Of a stretch of 64,000 nucleotides of DNA, positions 31,847-40,059 are shown in pieces. The DNA lies in contig NZ_LR131148.1 in assembly GCF_900626285.1 (NCBI RefSeq), forward strand, positions 252,275-316,274. The letters are read 5' to 3'. Made by a program: the position numbers and the translations under genes. The notes beneath the pieces were generated by a model. It saw only the letters and a list, made by a program, of their open reading frames with translations, made no database searches and was not told the DNA's origin. Position 1 is the first letter of the stretch; every line of letters starts with the position of its first letter. The stretch is from Intestinimonas massiliensis (ex Afouda et al. 2020). GTDB lineage: Bacteria; Bacillota; Clostridia; Oscillospirales; Oscillospiraceae.

Positions 31847-32986
31847 ATGAAGTTCATCCATCTCTCAGACCTGCATTTGGGCAAGCGGGTCAATGAGTTT
31901 TCCATGCTGGAGGACCAGCGATATATCCTGGCGGAGATCCTCCGCATCATCGGGGAAGAGCGGCCGGACGGCGTGCTCATTGCCGGGGACGTGTACGACA
32001 AGACGGTGCCCTCCGCTGAGGCGGTAGCCCTGCTGGACGATTTCCTGGTGCGCCTGGCCCAGCTCAAGCTCCAGGTCTTTGTCATCAGCGGCAACCACGA
32101 TTCTCCGGAGCGTATTGCCTTCGGCGGACGGCTGATGGCGGGGAGCGGGGTCCATCTGGCCCCTGTGTATGCCGGGCGGGTGGAGCCCCTCACCCTCACT
32201 GATGCATACGGCCCGGTCAATCTCTACCTGCTGCCCTTCCTGAAGCCGGCCCACGTCCGGCGCTTTTTCCCGGAACAGGAGATCGGCAGCTATACCGACG
32301 CCCTTGCCGTGGCGGTAGGGGAAATGGAGGTGGACACCTCCCTACGGAACGTGCTGGTGACCCATCAGTTCGTCACAGGGGCCGCCCGGTGCGATTCGGA
32401 GGAGCTCTCTGTAGGGGGCACGGACAATGTGGACGTGTCGGTGTTCGCACCCTTTGACTACGTGGCCCTGGGTCACCTCCACGGCCCTCAGCAGGTGGGT
32501 CGGGAGACGGTGCGCTACTGCGGTACGCCGCTGAAATACTCCTTCTCCGAGGTCGGGCATCACAAGTCGGTCACTGTGGTGGAGCTGGGGGAGAAGGGGC
32601 AGGTGTCCGTCCGAACGGTGCCGCTCAAGCCCATACGGGACCTGGCAGAGCTGCGGGGCACCTATGAGGAGCTGACCTTCCGGGGATTCTATGAGGGGAC
32701 TAGCTGGCAGCGGGACTACGTCCATATCACCCTCACCGATGAGGAGGATATCCCCGACGCGGTGGGCAAGCTGCGGATCATCTACCCCAATCTGATGAAG
32801 CTGGACTATGACAACAAGCGTACCCGGGCGGGCGTCCTGCTGGATGGGGCGGAGGACGTGCAGCAGAGGTCGCCGCTGGACCTGCTGGAGGAATTTTACG
32901 AAAAGCAAAACGGACAGCCTATGGGGGAGGCTCAGCGGGCGTTTGCCTGGAGCCTGATGGAGACCATCTGGGAGGGAGAGGCATGA
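31847..32986 (+). CDS. sbcD: Exonuclease SbcCD, subunit D
   Basis: A 379-residue metallophosphoesterase, the nuclease subunit of SbcCD (Mre11 homologue), which cuts hairpins and processes broken DNA ends. All metal motifs are present: HLSDLHLGKRV, GDVYD, SGNHDSPERI, and ALGHLHGPQ. Translationally coupled to sbcC by an ATGA overlap. Usual family length. Confidence 0.96.
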   Translation: MKFIHLSDLHLGKRVNEFSMLEDQRYILAEILRIIGEERPDGVLIAGDVYDKTVPSAEAVALLDDFLVRLAQLKLQVFVISGNHDSPERIAFGGRLMAGSGVHLAPVYAGRVEPLTLTDAYGPVNLYLLPFLKPAHVRRFFPEQEIGSYTDALAVAVGEMEVDTSLRNVLVTHQFVTGAARCDSEELSVGGTDNVDVSVFAPFDYVALGHLHGPQQVGRETVRYCGTPLKYSFSEVGHHKSVTVVELGEKGQVSVRTVPLKPIRDLAELRGTYEELTFRGFYEGTSWQRDYVHITLTDEEDIPDAVGKLRIIYPNLMKLDYDNKRTRAGVLLDGAEDVQQRSPLDLLEEFYEKQNGQPMGEAQRAFAWSLMETIWEGEA

Positions 32987-35900
32987 GACCGCTGAAATTG
33001 ACGGTGTCCGCGTTCGGACCCTATGCCGGGCGTGTGGTCATAGATCTGGAGCGGCTGGGTGAGCAGGGGCTCTACCTCATCACCGGAGATACCGGAGCGG
33101 GCAAGACCACCATTTTTGACGCCATCACTTACGCCCTCTACGGAGCGCCCAGCGGAGAGAACCGGGACGCCTCCATGTTCCGTTCCAAGTACGCCAGGCC
33201 GGAGACCCCCACGGAGGTGGAGCTGGTGTTTTCCTACGGCGGAAAGACCTACACCGTCCGCCGGAACCCGGAGTACCAGCGCCCCGCCAAAAAGGGGGGC
33301 GGCACCACCATCCAGAAGGGGGAGGCGGAGCTCCGTCTGCCTGACGGCCGCCTGATTACCAGGACCAAAGAGGTCAACAGTGAGATCACCCGTATTATCG
33401 GCCTGGACCGGAGCCAGTTTGCTCAGATCGCCATGATCGCCCAGGGTGATTTTCTGAAGCTGCTGCTGGCGGACACCAAGAGCCGGCAGGAGATCTTTCG
33501 GGAGATCTTCAAGACCAGGTATTACATGGTGTTCCAGGAGCGGGTAAAGAGCGAAGCCGGGAAGCTGCAGCGGGACTGCGAGGCCGCCGGGGCCAGCGTG
33601 CAGCAGTATATCGGCGGGGTGCTCTGCCCGGAGGATGATCTGCTTGCCCCCAGACTGGAACAGGCGAAAGAGGGAAAGCTGACCCTTCAGGAGACGGCGG
33701 AGCTGATCGAAACGCTGATTGCCCGGGACCGGCAGGCGGATGCCCGGCAGCAGGACAGGCTGGATGAGCTGGACGAGGCCTGGAGGCAGACGGCCGCCCT
33801 GCTGGGCAAGGCGGAGGAACTGGACAAGACCCGGCAGAAGCTGGAGAAGACCCGCGGCGAGCGGGAGGAACTGCTGCTCCGTGCGGAGACCGCCCGGAGC
33901 GCGCTGGAGGCCCAGCAGGAACAGCTTCCCCGGCAGGAGGCCCTGACCAGAGAGCGGGCCGCTCTGGAGGCGGAGCTGCCCCGGTACCGGGAGCTTTCCG
34001 GAAAACAGGCGGCTCTCGCCCAACTGGCAGAGGATATCGCCGGTCAGAAGCAGGAGCAGCTTCGGCAGGAACAGAAGCTGCAGGCGAAGACCGCGGAGCT
34101 GGACGCCAGGCGGAGCGAGCTGTCCGGACTGGCCCAGGCGGAGGCTGACAGAGAGCGGCTTCTTCGGGTACAGGCACAGCGGGAAGGCCGGAGAGAAGTG
34201 CTCCTGTCTCTGGAAAACGATCTGCGGGAATGGCAGAAGTACGGCCGGAGCATACAGGAGGGGAAGGAGCGGCGGGCGGAAATGTACCGCCGCTGGGAGA
34301 CGCTTGCCGCTGAGATCCTCCGCCGGCAGGAGGCGCTGCGGGCCGGGCGGGAGACCTGGACAGCCGCTGAAGGTCTGGAGGCGGAAAAGCAGAAGCTGCT
34401 CCACCGGCAGGAACAGGCGCTGGAAAAGAAGAAGGCCCTGGGCGGCCTGCTGGACTTGCTGGCGGAATGCGGCCAGGCGGAGCGGGAACTGGAGGCGGCC
34501 CAGGGGGCCTATCAACAGGCTCAGGCGGCGGCAGATGCCGCGGAAACGTGTTACAGCCGGAAGAACAGAGCCTTCCTGGACGAACAGGCGGGGGTGCTGG
34601 CCCAGGGCCTGGAGGAGGGACAGCCCTGCCCGGTGTGCGGTTCGCTCCATCACCCCGTTCCCGCTCAGCTCTCCACCGGAGCGCCTACTGAGGGAGAGCT
34701 GGAAGATGCCAAGAAGGCAGTGGAGGCGGCGCGGCAGGCGGCGGAGGAAAAGAGTGTGGCCGCAGGCAGAAAAAAGGCCGCCCTGGAAGAGCGGCAGCGG
34801 CAGCTGCTGGTACAGATGGAGCCCTATGTGGAGGATCCCGTTCTGGCTACAGCCGGGGAACAGCTGACAGCCGGTGCGGAGGAGACCGCCCGGGAGCTGG
34901 CGCAGCTGCACCAGGCCCTGGGGGAGCTGGAGGCCCAGCTCATCGGTCGGGAGGAGCTGGAGCAGGAACTCCGGCGGCAGGAGGAGACCCTCGCCGACCT
35001 GACCGGGCAGCAGGAGAAGCTGCGGGATACCATTACCCAGGCGAAGGTGGAGGAAAGTGCTCTGATCGGCCAGCGGGATCAGCTGGAGGGAACCCTCCGC
35101 CGCAGGATGGAGGAGCATCTGCCGGACTGCCCCTGGGAGGGGGCGCCGGAACGGGTGGAACAGGAGCGCCGGGATGAGGAAGAAGGGCTGGCACAGCTGG
35201 CGGAGCAGCTGGAGACGCTGGAAACCGGCTTGAGCCGGAAAAGGGAGCTGGAGGAGCAGATCCCCCAGCTGGAACAGAGCGAAAAGGAGCTGGAGGGGGC
35301 AGCCGCCGCCCTTCGGGAGGAGCTGGCCGGGGCACAGAGCCGCCAGAAGGAGCTCACGGGACAGCTGCAGACCCTCCGGGAAGCGCTGCGCTGTCCCGAC
35401 GCAGAGAGCGCCGGGCAGAGACTGACCGCTCTGGACGGAGAGCTGCGGGCGCTGCGTGAGGCGGAGGAAAAAGCCCGGCAGGAGGCGGACGCCAGCCGCA
35501 CGGCGCTGGCTCAGGCGGATGCCTCTGTCCGGGAACTGACGGCGGTGCTGGAGAGCGGCCAGACGGTGGATGTGGAGGAGCAGAAGGCCCGCAGCCGGGA
35601 GCTGACGGAAGAGCGGAATGAAGTGGCTGCCCTCCGGAGAGCGCTCCACGCCCGGCTCACCGCCAATGAGACTGCCCTGGACCACATCCGGGGAAAGGCG
35701 GCGGAGCTGAAAAAGCTGGAGGAGCGGTATACCTGGATGCGCGCCCTCTCCAACACGGTCAGCGGCAATCTGAACGGGAAGGAGAAAATCGCCCTGGAGA
35801 CCTACATCCAGATGACCTTCTTTGACCGCATCCTCCGCCGGGCCAACCTCCGCTTCCTGGTCATGTCCGGCGGACAGTACGAGCTCAAGCGCTGCCGGGA

Positions 35901-36276
35901 GGCGGAGAACAACCGCAGCCAGAGCGGCCTGGATCTGGACGTCATCGACCACTACAACGGCTCGGAGCGCAGCGTCAAGTCCCTCTCCGGCGGCGAATCC
36001 TTCAAGGCCTCCCTGTCCCTTGCCCTGGGCCTTGCGGATGAGATCCAGTCCGCTGCGGGCGGCATCCGTCTGGACACCATGTTTGTGGACGAGGGGTTCG
36101 GCTCCCTGGATGAGGAATCCCTCCAGCAGGCCATTCGGGCCCTGACCGGCCTCACCGAGGGGAACCGCCTGGTGGGCATCATCTCCCACGTGGCGGAGCT
36201 GAAGGAAAGGATCGACAAACAGATCGTGGTGACCAAGGACAGGACCGGCGGCAGCCGGGTGGAGATTGTGGTCTAA
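32983..36276 (+). CDS. sbcC: Exonuclease SbcCD, subunit C
   Basis: A 1097-residue SMC-like ATPase (Rad50 homologue), partner of SbcD. Walker A GDTGAGKTTIFD near residue 33; a long Glu/Gln/Arg-rich coiled coil with the zinc hook CPVCGSLHHP near residue 548; C-terminal signature LSGGESFKASLSL and Walker B DTMFVDEGFGSLDEES. The coiled-coil arms are very biased in composition, which opens long antisense frames. The gene starts within the sbcD stop. Confidence 0.96.
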   Translation: MRPLKLTVSAFGPYAGRVVIDLERLGEQGLYLITGDTGAGKTTIFDAITYALYGAPSGENRDASMFRSKYARPETPTEVELVFSYGGKTYTVRRNPEYQRPAKKGGGTTIQKGEAELRLPDGRLITRTKEVNSEITRIIGLDRSQFAQIAMIAQGDFLKLLLADTKSRQEIFREIFKTRYYMVFQERVKSEAGKLQRDCEAAGASVQQYIGGVLCPEDDLLAPRLEQAKEGKLTLQETAELIETLIARDRQADARQQDRLDELDEAWRQTAALLGKAEELDKTRQKLEKTRGEREELLLRAETARSALEAQQEQLPRQEALTRERAALEAELPRYRELSGKQAALAQLAEDIAGQKQEQLRQEQKLQAKTAELDARRSELSGLAQAEADRERLLRVQAQREGRREVLLSLENDLREWQKYGRSIQEGKERRAEMYRRWETLAAEILRRQEALRAGRETWTAAEGLEAEKQKLLHRQEQALEKKKALGGLLDLLAECGQAERELEAAQGAYQQAQAAADAAETCYSRKNRAFLDEQAGVLAQGLEEGQPCPVCGSLHHPVPAQLSTGAPTEGELEDAKKAVEAARQAAEEKSVAAGRKKAALEERQRQLLVQMEPYVEDPVLATAGEQLTAGAEETARELAQLHQALGELEAQLIGREELEQELRRQEETLADLTGQQEKLRDTITQAKVEESALIGQRDQLEGTLRRRMEEHLPDCPWEGAPERVEQERRDEEEGLAQLAEQLETLETGLSRKRELEEQIPQLEQSEKELEGAAAALREELAGAQSRQKELTGQLQTLREALRCPDAESAGQRLTALDGELRALREAEEKARQEADASRTALAQADASVRELTAVLESGQTVDVEEQKARSRELTEERNEVAALRRALHARLTANETALDHIRGKAAELKKLEERYTWMRALSNTVSGNLNGKEKIALETYIQMTFFDRILRRANLRFLVMSGGQYELKRCREAENNRSQSGLDLDVIDHYNGSERSVKSLSGGESFKASLSLALGLADEIQSAAGGIRLDTMFVDEGFGSLDEESLQQAIRALTGLTEGNRLVGIISHVAELKERIDKQIVVTKDRTGGSRVEIVV

Positions 36277-36291
36277 ATCCGCGGAAACAGA

Positions 36292-36330
36292 AGAAGAGCG
36301 CCTCCGGTCTCTGAGACCGGAGGCGCTCTT
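36292..36330 (+). terminator. Terminator after sbcC
   Basis: AAGAGCGCCTCCGGTCTC / GAGACCGGAGGCGCTCTT, a long perfect stem with a short T-rich tail. Confidence 0.8.
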
Positions 36331-36342
36331 GGTTTGCTTCAA

Positions 36343-37070
36343 CTCCCACTGGCTCTACTAGTGGGTAAAGAGCTTATAGCTATGGGCAAAAAAGGACTCC
36401 CCGATAAATTAGAGTTAAGGTCTGCCAACCTAACCAAAAATATCAAGGAGATCTTTTTATGAGAGACATAAATAGGTTAGAGCATACGAAATGGAGATGG
36501 AGATGTCAATACCATGTTGTGTTCACACCAAAGTATCACAGACAAGTAATTTAGCAAGAGATAAGAGCAGATATAGGATGTATACTTAGGAAGCTGTGCG
36601 AACAAAAAGGTGTAGAGATAATGGAGACAAACGTATGTCCCGATCATATTCACATGTTGATCAGTATTCCACCGAAATACAGCATATCGCAGATTATGGG
36701 ATATTTGAAAGGGAAGAGCAGTTTAATGACTTTTGATAGACATGCAAACCTTAAGTATAAATATGGGAACAGGTATTTCCGGGCGAGAGGATACTATGTG
36801 GATACAGCAGGACGCAATGAAAAGCAGATACAGGAGTACATCAAAAAGTAGTTGCAAGAGGATCAATTGGCAGACCAGGTGAGTATAAAGGAATACATTG
36901 ACCCGTTTACGGGTAGCAAGCAAACAAAGGCATAAAATGATAATCCCCCTTAAGGGGTGGCCTGAAAAAGCAATGCAGTCGGCAAACCTTTCGGGGCCCC
37001 TTAAGGGGCTTCGTCCGTATCAGCCCCTTATAGGGCCTACTCAAGCCTCCGGCTTAGCCGGAGGTTTTGA
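36343..37070 (+). mobile_element. IS200/IS605-family element (decayed)
   Basis: A tnpA-like frame between subterminal palindromes: CCCACT / AGTGGG at 36345-36365 on the left, CCCCTTAAGGGG and CCTCCGG-CTTA-GCCGGAGG followed by TTTT on the right. These hairpins are typical single-strand recognition sites of IS200/IS605. Ends are approximate. Its right end abuts the 3' end of the EFR1-type gene. Confidence 0.75.
36459..36935 (+). pseudogene. IS200/IS605 TnpA (HUH Y1 transposase) with two amber codons
   Basis: 158 codons from ATG 36459 (behind AAGGAG) to TAA 36933-36935, with TAG at 36552-36554 and 36849-36851. Read through, it is a normal-length Y1 transposase: YHVVFTPKYH, the HUH motif CPDHIHMLISIPP, and the catalytic Tyr region YYVDTAGRNEKQIQEYI. 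Both interruptions are TAG and sit at positions where relatives have Tyr or Gln. Most simply it is inactivated; amber suppression is the alternative. Confidence 0.85.
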
Positions 37071-37071
37071 C

Positions 37072-37830
37072 TCAGGTGTTCCCATCATCCGGGCACTGGT
37101 ACCGGGGCTTGCCCCGGCTGGCGCGGCCGTACTCAATGGCCTCCGTGGGACAGCCGCAGATACATGCCATGCAGTGGGTGCAGCGGCCCAGCCAGACGGG
37201 CCTGCCGTCCCGCAGCTGAATGTTTCCAAGGGGGCAGGCTGCCTCGCACTTGCCGCAGGAGATGCAGGCGTCGGAGACAGTGAAGGGCTTGTCCTTGACG
37301 TTGAACCGATAGAAGAGCTGATTGACCAGCCCGGACTTCAGACGGTCCAGGACGCTGACCTTCTGTGCAGGCAGCTCCCGGCCGGCCCCGATACAGGACG
37401 CGATCTGCTCCAGCCCGGGCAGGGCGGCGGAGATGATGCGTTTGGCCTCCGCCTGATCGGGGGCGCCGAACATGGCGATATAGTTTTCCGGCATGATGAC
37501 CGGGGCCGTGCCCCGGTAGCGGAGCCCTTTTTCCGTGCAGAGGGCCCGGTTTTTGGCGGCGGCGTTGCCGATATCTTCCCCGCAGGTCATGACGAAATAG
37601 GCGTCCTGACAGCCGGAGAAGCGGCCGCTGCGGATCAGGTCCAGAAACACGCGGGGGATCTGCCAGCTGTAGGTGGGGGTCACAAAGACCCAGGGCTTTT
37701 CAGAGGACAGCTCCAACGCGATCCGGTCCCGCATGTAGTGGAAGGCGCTGGTGCAGTTGTCCCCCAGCTTGTCGGCCAGCAGCCGGGCGCAGTAGCGGCT
37801 GTTTCCGGTACCTGTGAAATATACGATCAT
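37072..37830 (-). CDS. EFR1-type ferredoxin flavoprotein
   Basis: A 252-residue cytoplasmic redox protein. N-terminal flavodoxin-like domain with the FMN-binding loop MIVYFTGTGNSRYCA, then two 4Fe-4S motifs: CISCGKCEAACPLG and CTHCMACICGCPTEAIEYG. This is the EFR1 ferredoxin architecture common in anaerobic Clostridia. Its last residues (RYQCPDDGNT) are encoded at the edge of the IS200/IS605 element, so the C-terminus may have been altered by that insertion. Electron partner unknown. Confidence 0.88.
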   Translation of the reverse strand: MIVYFTGTGNSRYCARLLADKLGDNCTSAFHYMRDRIALELSSEKPWVFVTPTYSWQIPRVFLDLIRSGRFSGCQDAYFVMTCGEDIGNAAAKNRALCTEKGLRYRGTAPVIMPENYIAMFGAPDQAEAKRIISAALPGLEQIASCIGAGRELPAQKVSVLDRLKSGLVNQLFYRFNVKDKPFTVSDACISCGKCEAACPLGNIQLRDGRPVWLGRCTHCMACICGCPTEAIEYGRASRGKPRYQCPDDGNT

Positions 37831-37862
37831 GACAATCCTCCTTGCGGGCTGAAAAGAAAAAC

Positions 37863-37893
37863 AAAAAGGACACGACTTGCATCGTGTCCTTTT
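37863..37893 (-). terminator. Terminator after tRNA-Arg
   Basis: Minus strand AAAAAGGACACGA / TCGTGTCCTTTTT, perfect 13-bp stem directly after the tRNA. Confidence 0.9.
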
Positions 37894-37970
37894 TGGTACG
37901 GCTGAAGGGATTCGAACCCCCGACCTTTTGGTTCGTAGCCAAACACTCTATCCAACTGAGCTACAGCCGC
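37894..37970 (-). tRNA. tRNA-Arg(ACG)
   Basis: Acceptor GCGGCTG / CAGCCGT with encoded ACCA end; anticodon stem TTTGG / CCAAA with loop CTACGAA, anticodon ACG (read as ICG after deamination by TadA); T arm with GTTCGAATC. Reads CGU/CGC/CGA codons. Confidence 0.96.
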
Positions 37971-38079
37971 ATGTCAGAGAAGTGAAGCTCTCTCGCTGAC
38001 AGCTTAATTATGATAGCACAGTTTAAAACAGAATGCAAGTAAAATTTTAAATTATTTTGAAAAATTCTGCGGTGGGGTT

Positions 38080-38235
38080 TCAGCGGCGATTCTGGTCCTC
38101 CGCCGCGATGCGCTCCAGGCAGCCCATCAGGTCCGCCATAGTGTCCAGTTTGATATTCATTTGCAGGATATGTTCTCTCAGATGGGCGGGCATGGAATCG
38201 AATTTGGGACGGATGGCAGGATTGACATAAGACAT
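38080..38235 (-). CDS. Small hypothetical protein
   Basis: A 51-residue ORF, MSYVNPAIRPKFDSMPAHLRE then HILQMNIKLDTMADLMGCLERIAAEDQ. Amphipathic helices, no Cys pairs or TM. AGGTGA precedes the ATG at suitable distance. It looks like a real small protein because the coding strand has good helix periodicity and codon use, but I do not recognise a family. Confidence 0.55.
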   Translation of the reverse strand: MSYVNPAIRPKFDSMPAHLREHILQMNIKLDTMADLMGCLERIAAEDQNRR

Positions 38236-38340
38236 AATGATTCACCTCGTCTATCAGTATAGCCGGAAAAGGCGAAAAGGATACCTGTTTCCGGCGTCAA
38301 AAAACGCGCTCCTGAAATCAGGCAGCGCGGAACTTTTGTC

Positions 38341-38383
38341 TGTCCCTCCCGCAGAGAGCTATTGCCGCTCTGCGGGAGGACAG
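38341..38383. other. Strong hairpin in a 297-bp gene-free stretch
   Basis: TGTC-CTCCCGCAGAG pairs with CTCTGCGGGAG-GACA across an 11-nt loop, and a weaker GCCGGAAA / TTTCCGGC pair lies at about 38262-38297. No T-run follows. 38236-38532 holds no gene I can support; a small RNA or regulatory leader is possible. Confidence 0.45.
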
Positions 38384-38532
38384 TCTAGTGTGCACTTGGA
38401 AAAGAGAGAAGAGAGGAGGAGTCTCATGTCTTTGGTATCCTTACATTCCATATGATAGCAGATTCCTCCTGGAAGTGATGAACCGTTTCCGAACTTACTG
38501 TGAATGATTTATGAACGCTGAAATCGACGCCT

Positions 38533-39273
38533 TCAGATCAGGGTGATGAAGTCGGCGCTGGCCCAGCCCACCAGGCCGTCGAAGCGCACCACGTACCAGT
38601 TTTCCCACTGGTTGAGGACGGTGAGCCTGGCGCCGTCGTAGGCCCTGGCCAGCACGGGGGCGGAGAGAGAAGGGGTGTCCCGGATGTTGAGGTAGCCCCA
38701 GGATACATCCACCACCGCCGGCCGGGGGGACTGGGGCTCCAGGAAGGGCAGGCCGAAGTACTCCGTCAGGGAGAGCACGATGTTGCGGGCGATGGCGTTC
38801 AGATTGTTTTTCACCCAGGCGGCGTCGTCCGGGTTGTCGTGGTAGCCCAGCTCCAGAAAGACGGCGGGAGCCCGTACCCGGCGCACCTCGCCGATGGTGG
38901 TGGTGGCCTGGGTCCGCACCAGGTTGGGAAGGGGGTAGATGGTTTTCAGTCCGTTGGCGATCAGGTTGGCCGCCTTCTGGCCCTGGACGGAGCCGGGGTA
39001 GTAGAACGCCAGGATCCCCCGTACCTGGCCGTACTTGCCCTCCGGGGCCGCGTTGGAGTGGAGGGCCAGGTGCAGGTCGTAAGTTCCGGCGTTGGAGGCC
39101 TGGATGGAGGAGACTGCCGTCATTTCGGGGGTGTTGCGGGAGAACCGGATGCCGGAGGCGGTGAGATAGGGCTCCATGGCGTCGGCCAGCCGGTTCATCC
39201 ATTCCTCCTCCGTGCCGCCGCTGACGTAGAGGTTATTTTCCTGGGTGGAAGGGGACAGGTAGATGATGGGCAT
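38533..39273 (-). CDS. N-acetylmuramoyl-L-alanine amidase with SH3-like domain
   Basis: A 246-residue protein with an amidase_3 domain: PIIYLSPSTQENN, YDLHLALHSNAAPEG (zinc His), FLELGYHDNPDDAAWV (His and catalytic-type Glu), and a C-terminal SH3-like domain (VVDVSWGYLNIRDTPSLSAPVLARA) for wall binding. No clear signal peptide; similar clostridial amidases act in spore germination or phage-like lysis. Start ATG behind GAAAGGAGGG; an upstream in-frame ATG lacks a ribosome site. Confidence 0.88.
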   Translation of the reverse strand: MPIIYLSPSTQENNLYVSGGTEEEWMNRLADAMEPYLTASGIRFSRNTPEMTAVSSIQASNAGTYDLHLALHSNAAPEGKYGQVRGILAFYYPGSVQGQKAANLIANGLKTIYPLPNLVRTQATTTIGEVRRVRAPAVFLELGYHDNPDDAAWVKNNLNAIARNIVLSLTEYFGLPFLEPQSPRPAVVDVSWGYLNIRDTPSLSAPVLARAYDGARLTVLNQWENWYVVRFDGLVGWASADFITLI

Positions 39274-39332
39274 AAGAAAACCCTCCTTTCCGCCTATCCT
39301 ATGCGGGGAAAGGAGGGTTTGAGACAGTGGGG

Positions 39333-39842
39333 TCACGCGGGTGTGCGGCTGGTCAGCCGGCGGCGGATGTAGCCCGGGATCTCCTCCATGGGCATGGACA
39401 GGGCGATGGAGAGTTCCCCGTAGAGCAGATCCTCCGCCCGCTTCCGGAAGTGCTCCTCCACCTTGCCGGGCCGCCTGCCCTGACTGCGGGCAGCGCTGTC
39501 CTTCTGGTAGATGGTCTTGAGCAGCCGGGCCAGGTCCAGGCAGCTGTTGCTGCGGAAGGCATCCTGATAGCGGCGGGAGAGAAGCTGGACGTTTCCGGTT
39601 TCGGGGGGCTCCGCCTGGATGGCGGGCAGCTGCCCGATGAGCTGTTCCGCCTCCTCAGCGGTGAGGACCGGGCGCATGGATACCTTGCAGTCCACCGGGG
39701 CATAGATGACCTCCGTCCCGTGGAGGGGCCGCAGGGTATAGTAAAGCCGCCGACTGCCCGGCTGACAGGCCGGTTCGCCCACGGCGGTGACCTGGCAGAC
39801 ACCGCTGCCTCCGTAGACCACCAGATCTCCGATCTGATACAT
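39333..39842 (-). CDS. carD: CarD/CdnL family transcription regulator
   Basis: A 169-residue protein. N-terminal CarD/TRCF RNA-polymerase interaction domain (MYQIGDLVVYGGSGVCQVTAVGE ... YYTLRPLHGTEVIYAPVD), then a helical DNA-binding C-terminus (RRYQDAFRSNSCLDLARLLKTIYQK). CarD proteins stabilise the RNA polymerase open complex, often at rRNA and ribosomal promoters. GGAGGGATACC precedes the ATG. Codirectional with the amidase gene 59 bp downstream. Confidence 0.9.
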   Translation of the reverse strand: MYQIGDLVVYGGSGVCQVTAVGEPACQPGSRRLYYTLRPLHGTEVIYAPVDCKVSMRPVLTAEEAEQLIGQLPAIQAEPPETGNVQLLSRRYQDAFRSNSCLDLARLLKTIYQKDSAARSQGRRPGKVEEHFRKRAEDLLYGELSIALSMPMEEIPGYIRRRLTSRTPA

Positions 39843-39989
39843 GGTATCCCTCCTTCTCTTTTTGCTATTTTAGCACTTTTATGAAAGAAATTCCAGGGAT
39901 GTGACGGTTATACGAATGATATTTGTACATTTTGCACCAATAGATAAGGGCGCTGATTTGTGCAGAACGCGCAGGGGAGCATCCGAATC

Positions 39990-40031
39990 ATCAAAAGAAA
40001 TGGCCGCCAAATGGCGGCCATTTCTTTTGAT
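39990..40031. terminator. Bidirectional terminator between pckA and carD
   Basis: ATCAAAAGAAATGGCCGCCA / TGGCGGCCATTTCTTTTGAT, a 20-bp perfect palindrome with tiny loop and T-rich outer arm on both strands; ends the pckA transcript on the minus strand. Confidence 0.88.
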
Positions 40032-40059
40032 GTATTTGTATATATCTGGGATCCTGCCC

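Noticed and set aside
27269..31861. A 1530-codon open frame on the minus strand opposite the large repeat protein
   Set aside because: It has no ribosome site, no domain, low-complexity composition, and arises from GC-rich codon use of the sense gene, which has a signal peptide, repeats, promoter and terminator.
32932..36342. An open minus-strand frame over sbcC
   Set aside because: Leu/Gln-rich shadow of the Glu/Gln/Arg coiled-coil codons of SbcC; no start signals or motifs.
38237..38455. A 72-codon plus-strand frame after the small ORF at 38080-38235
   Set aside because: No ribosome site and it runs through a strong hairpin; composition is not protein-like.
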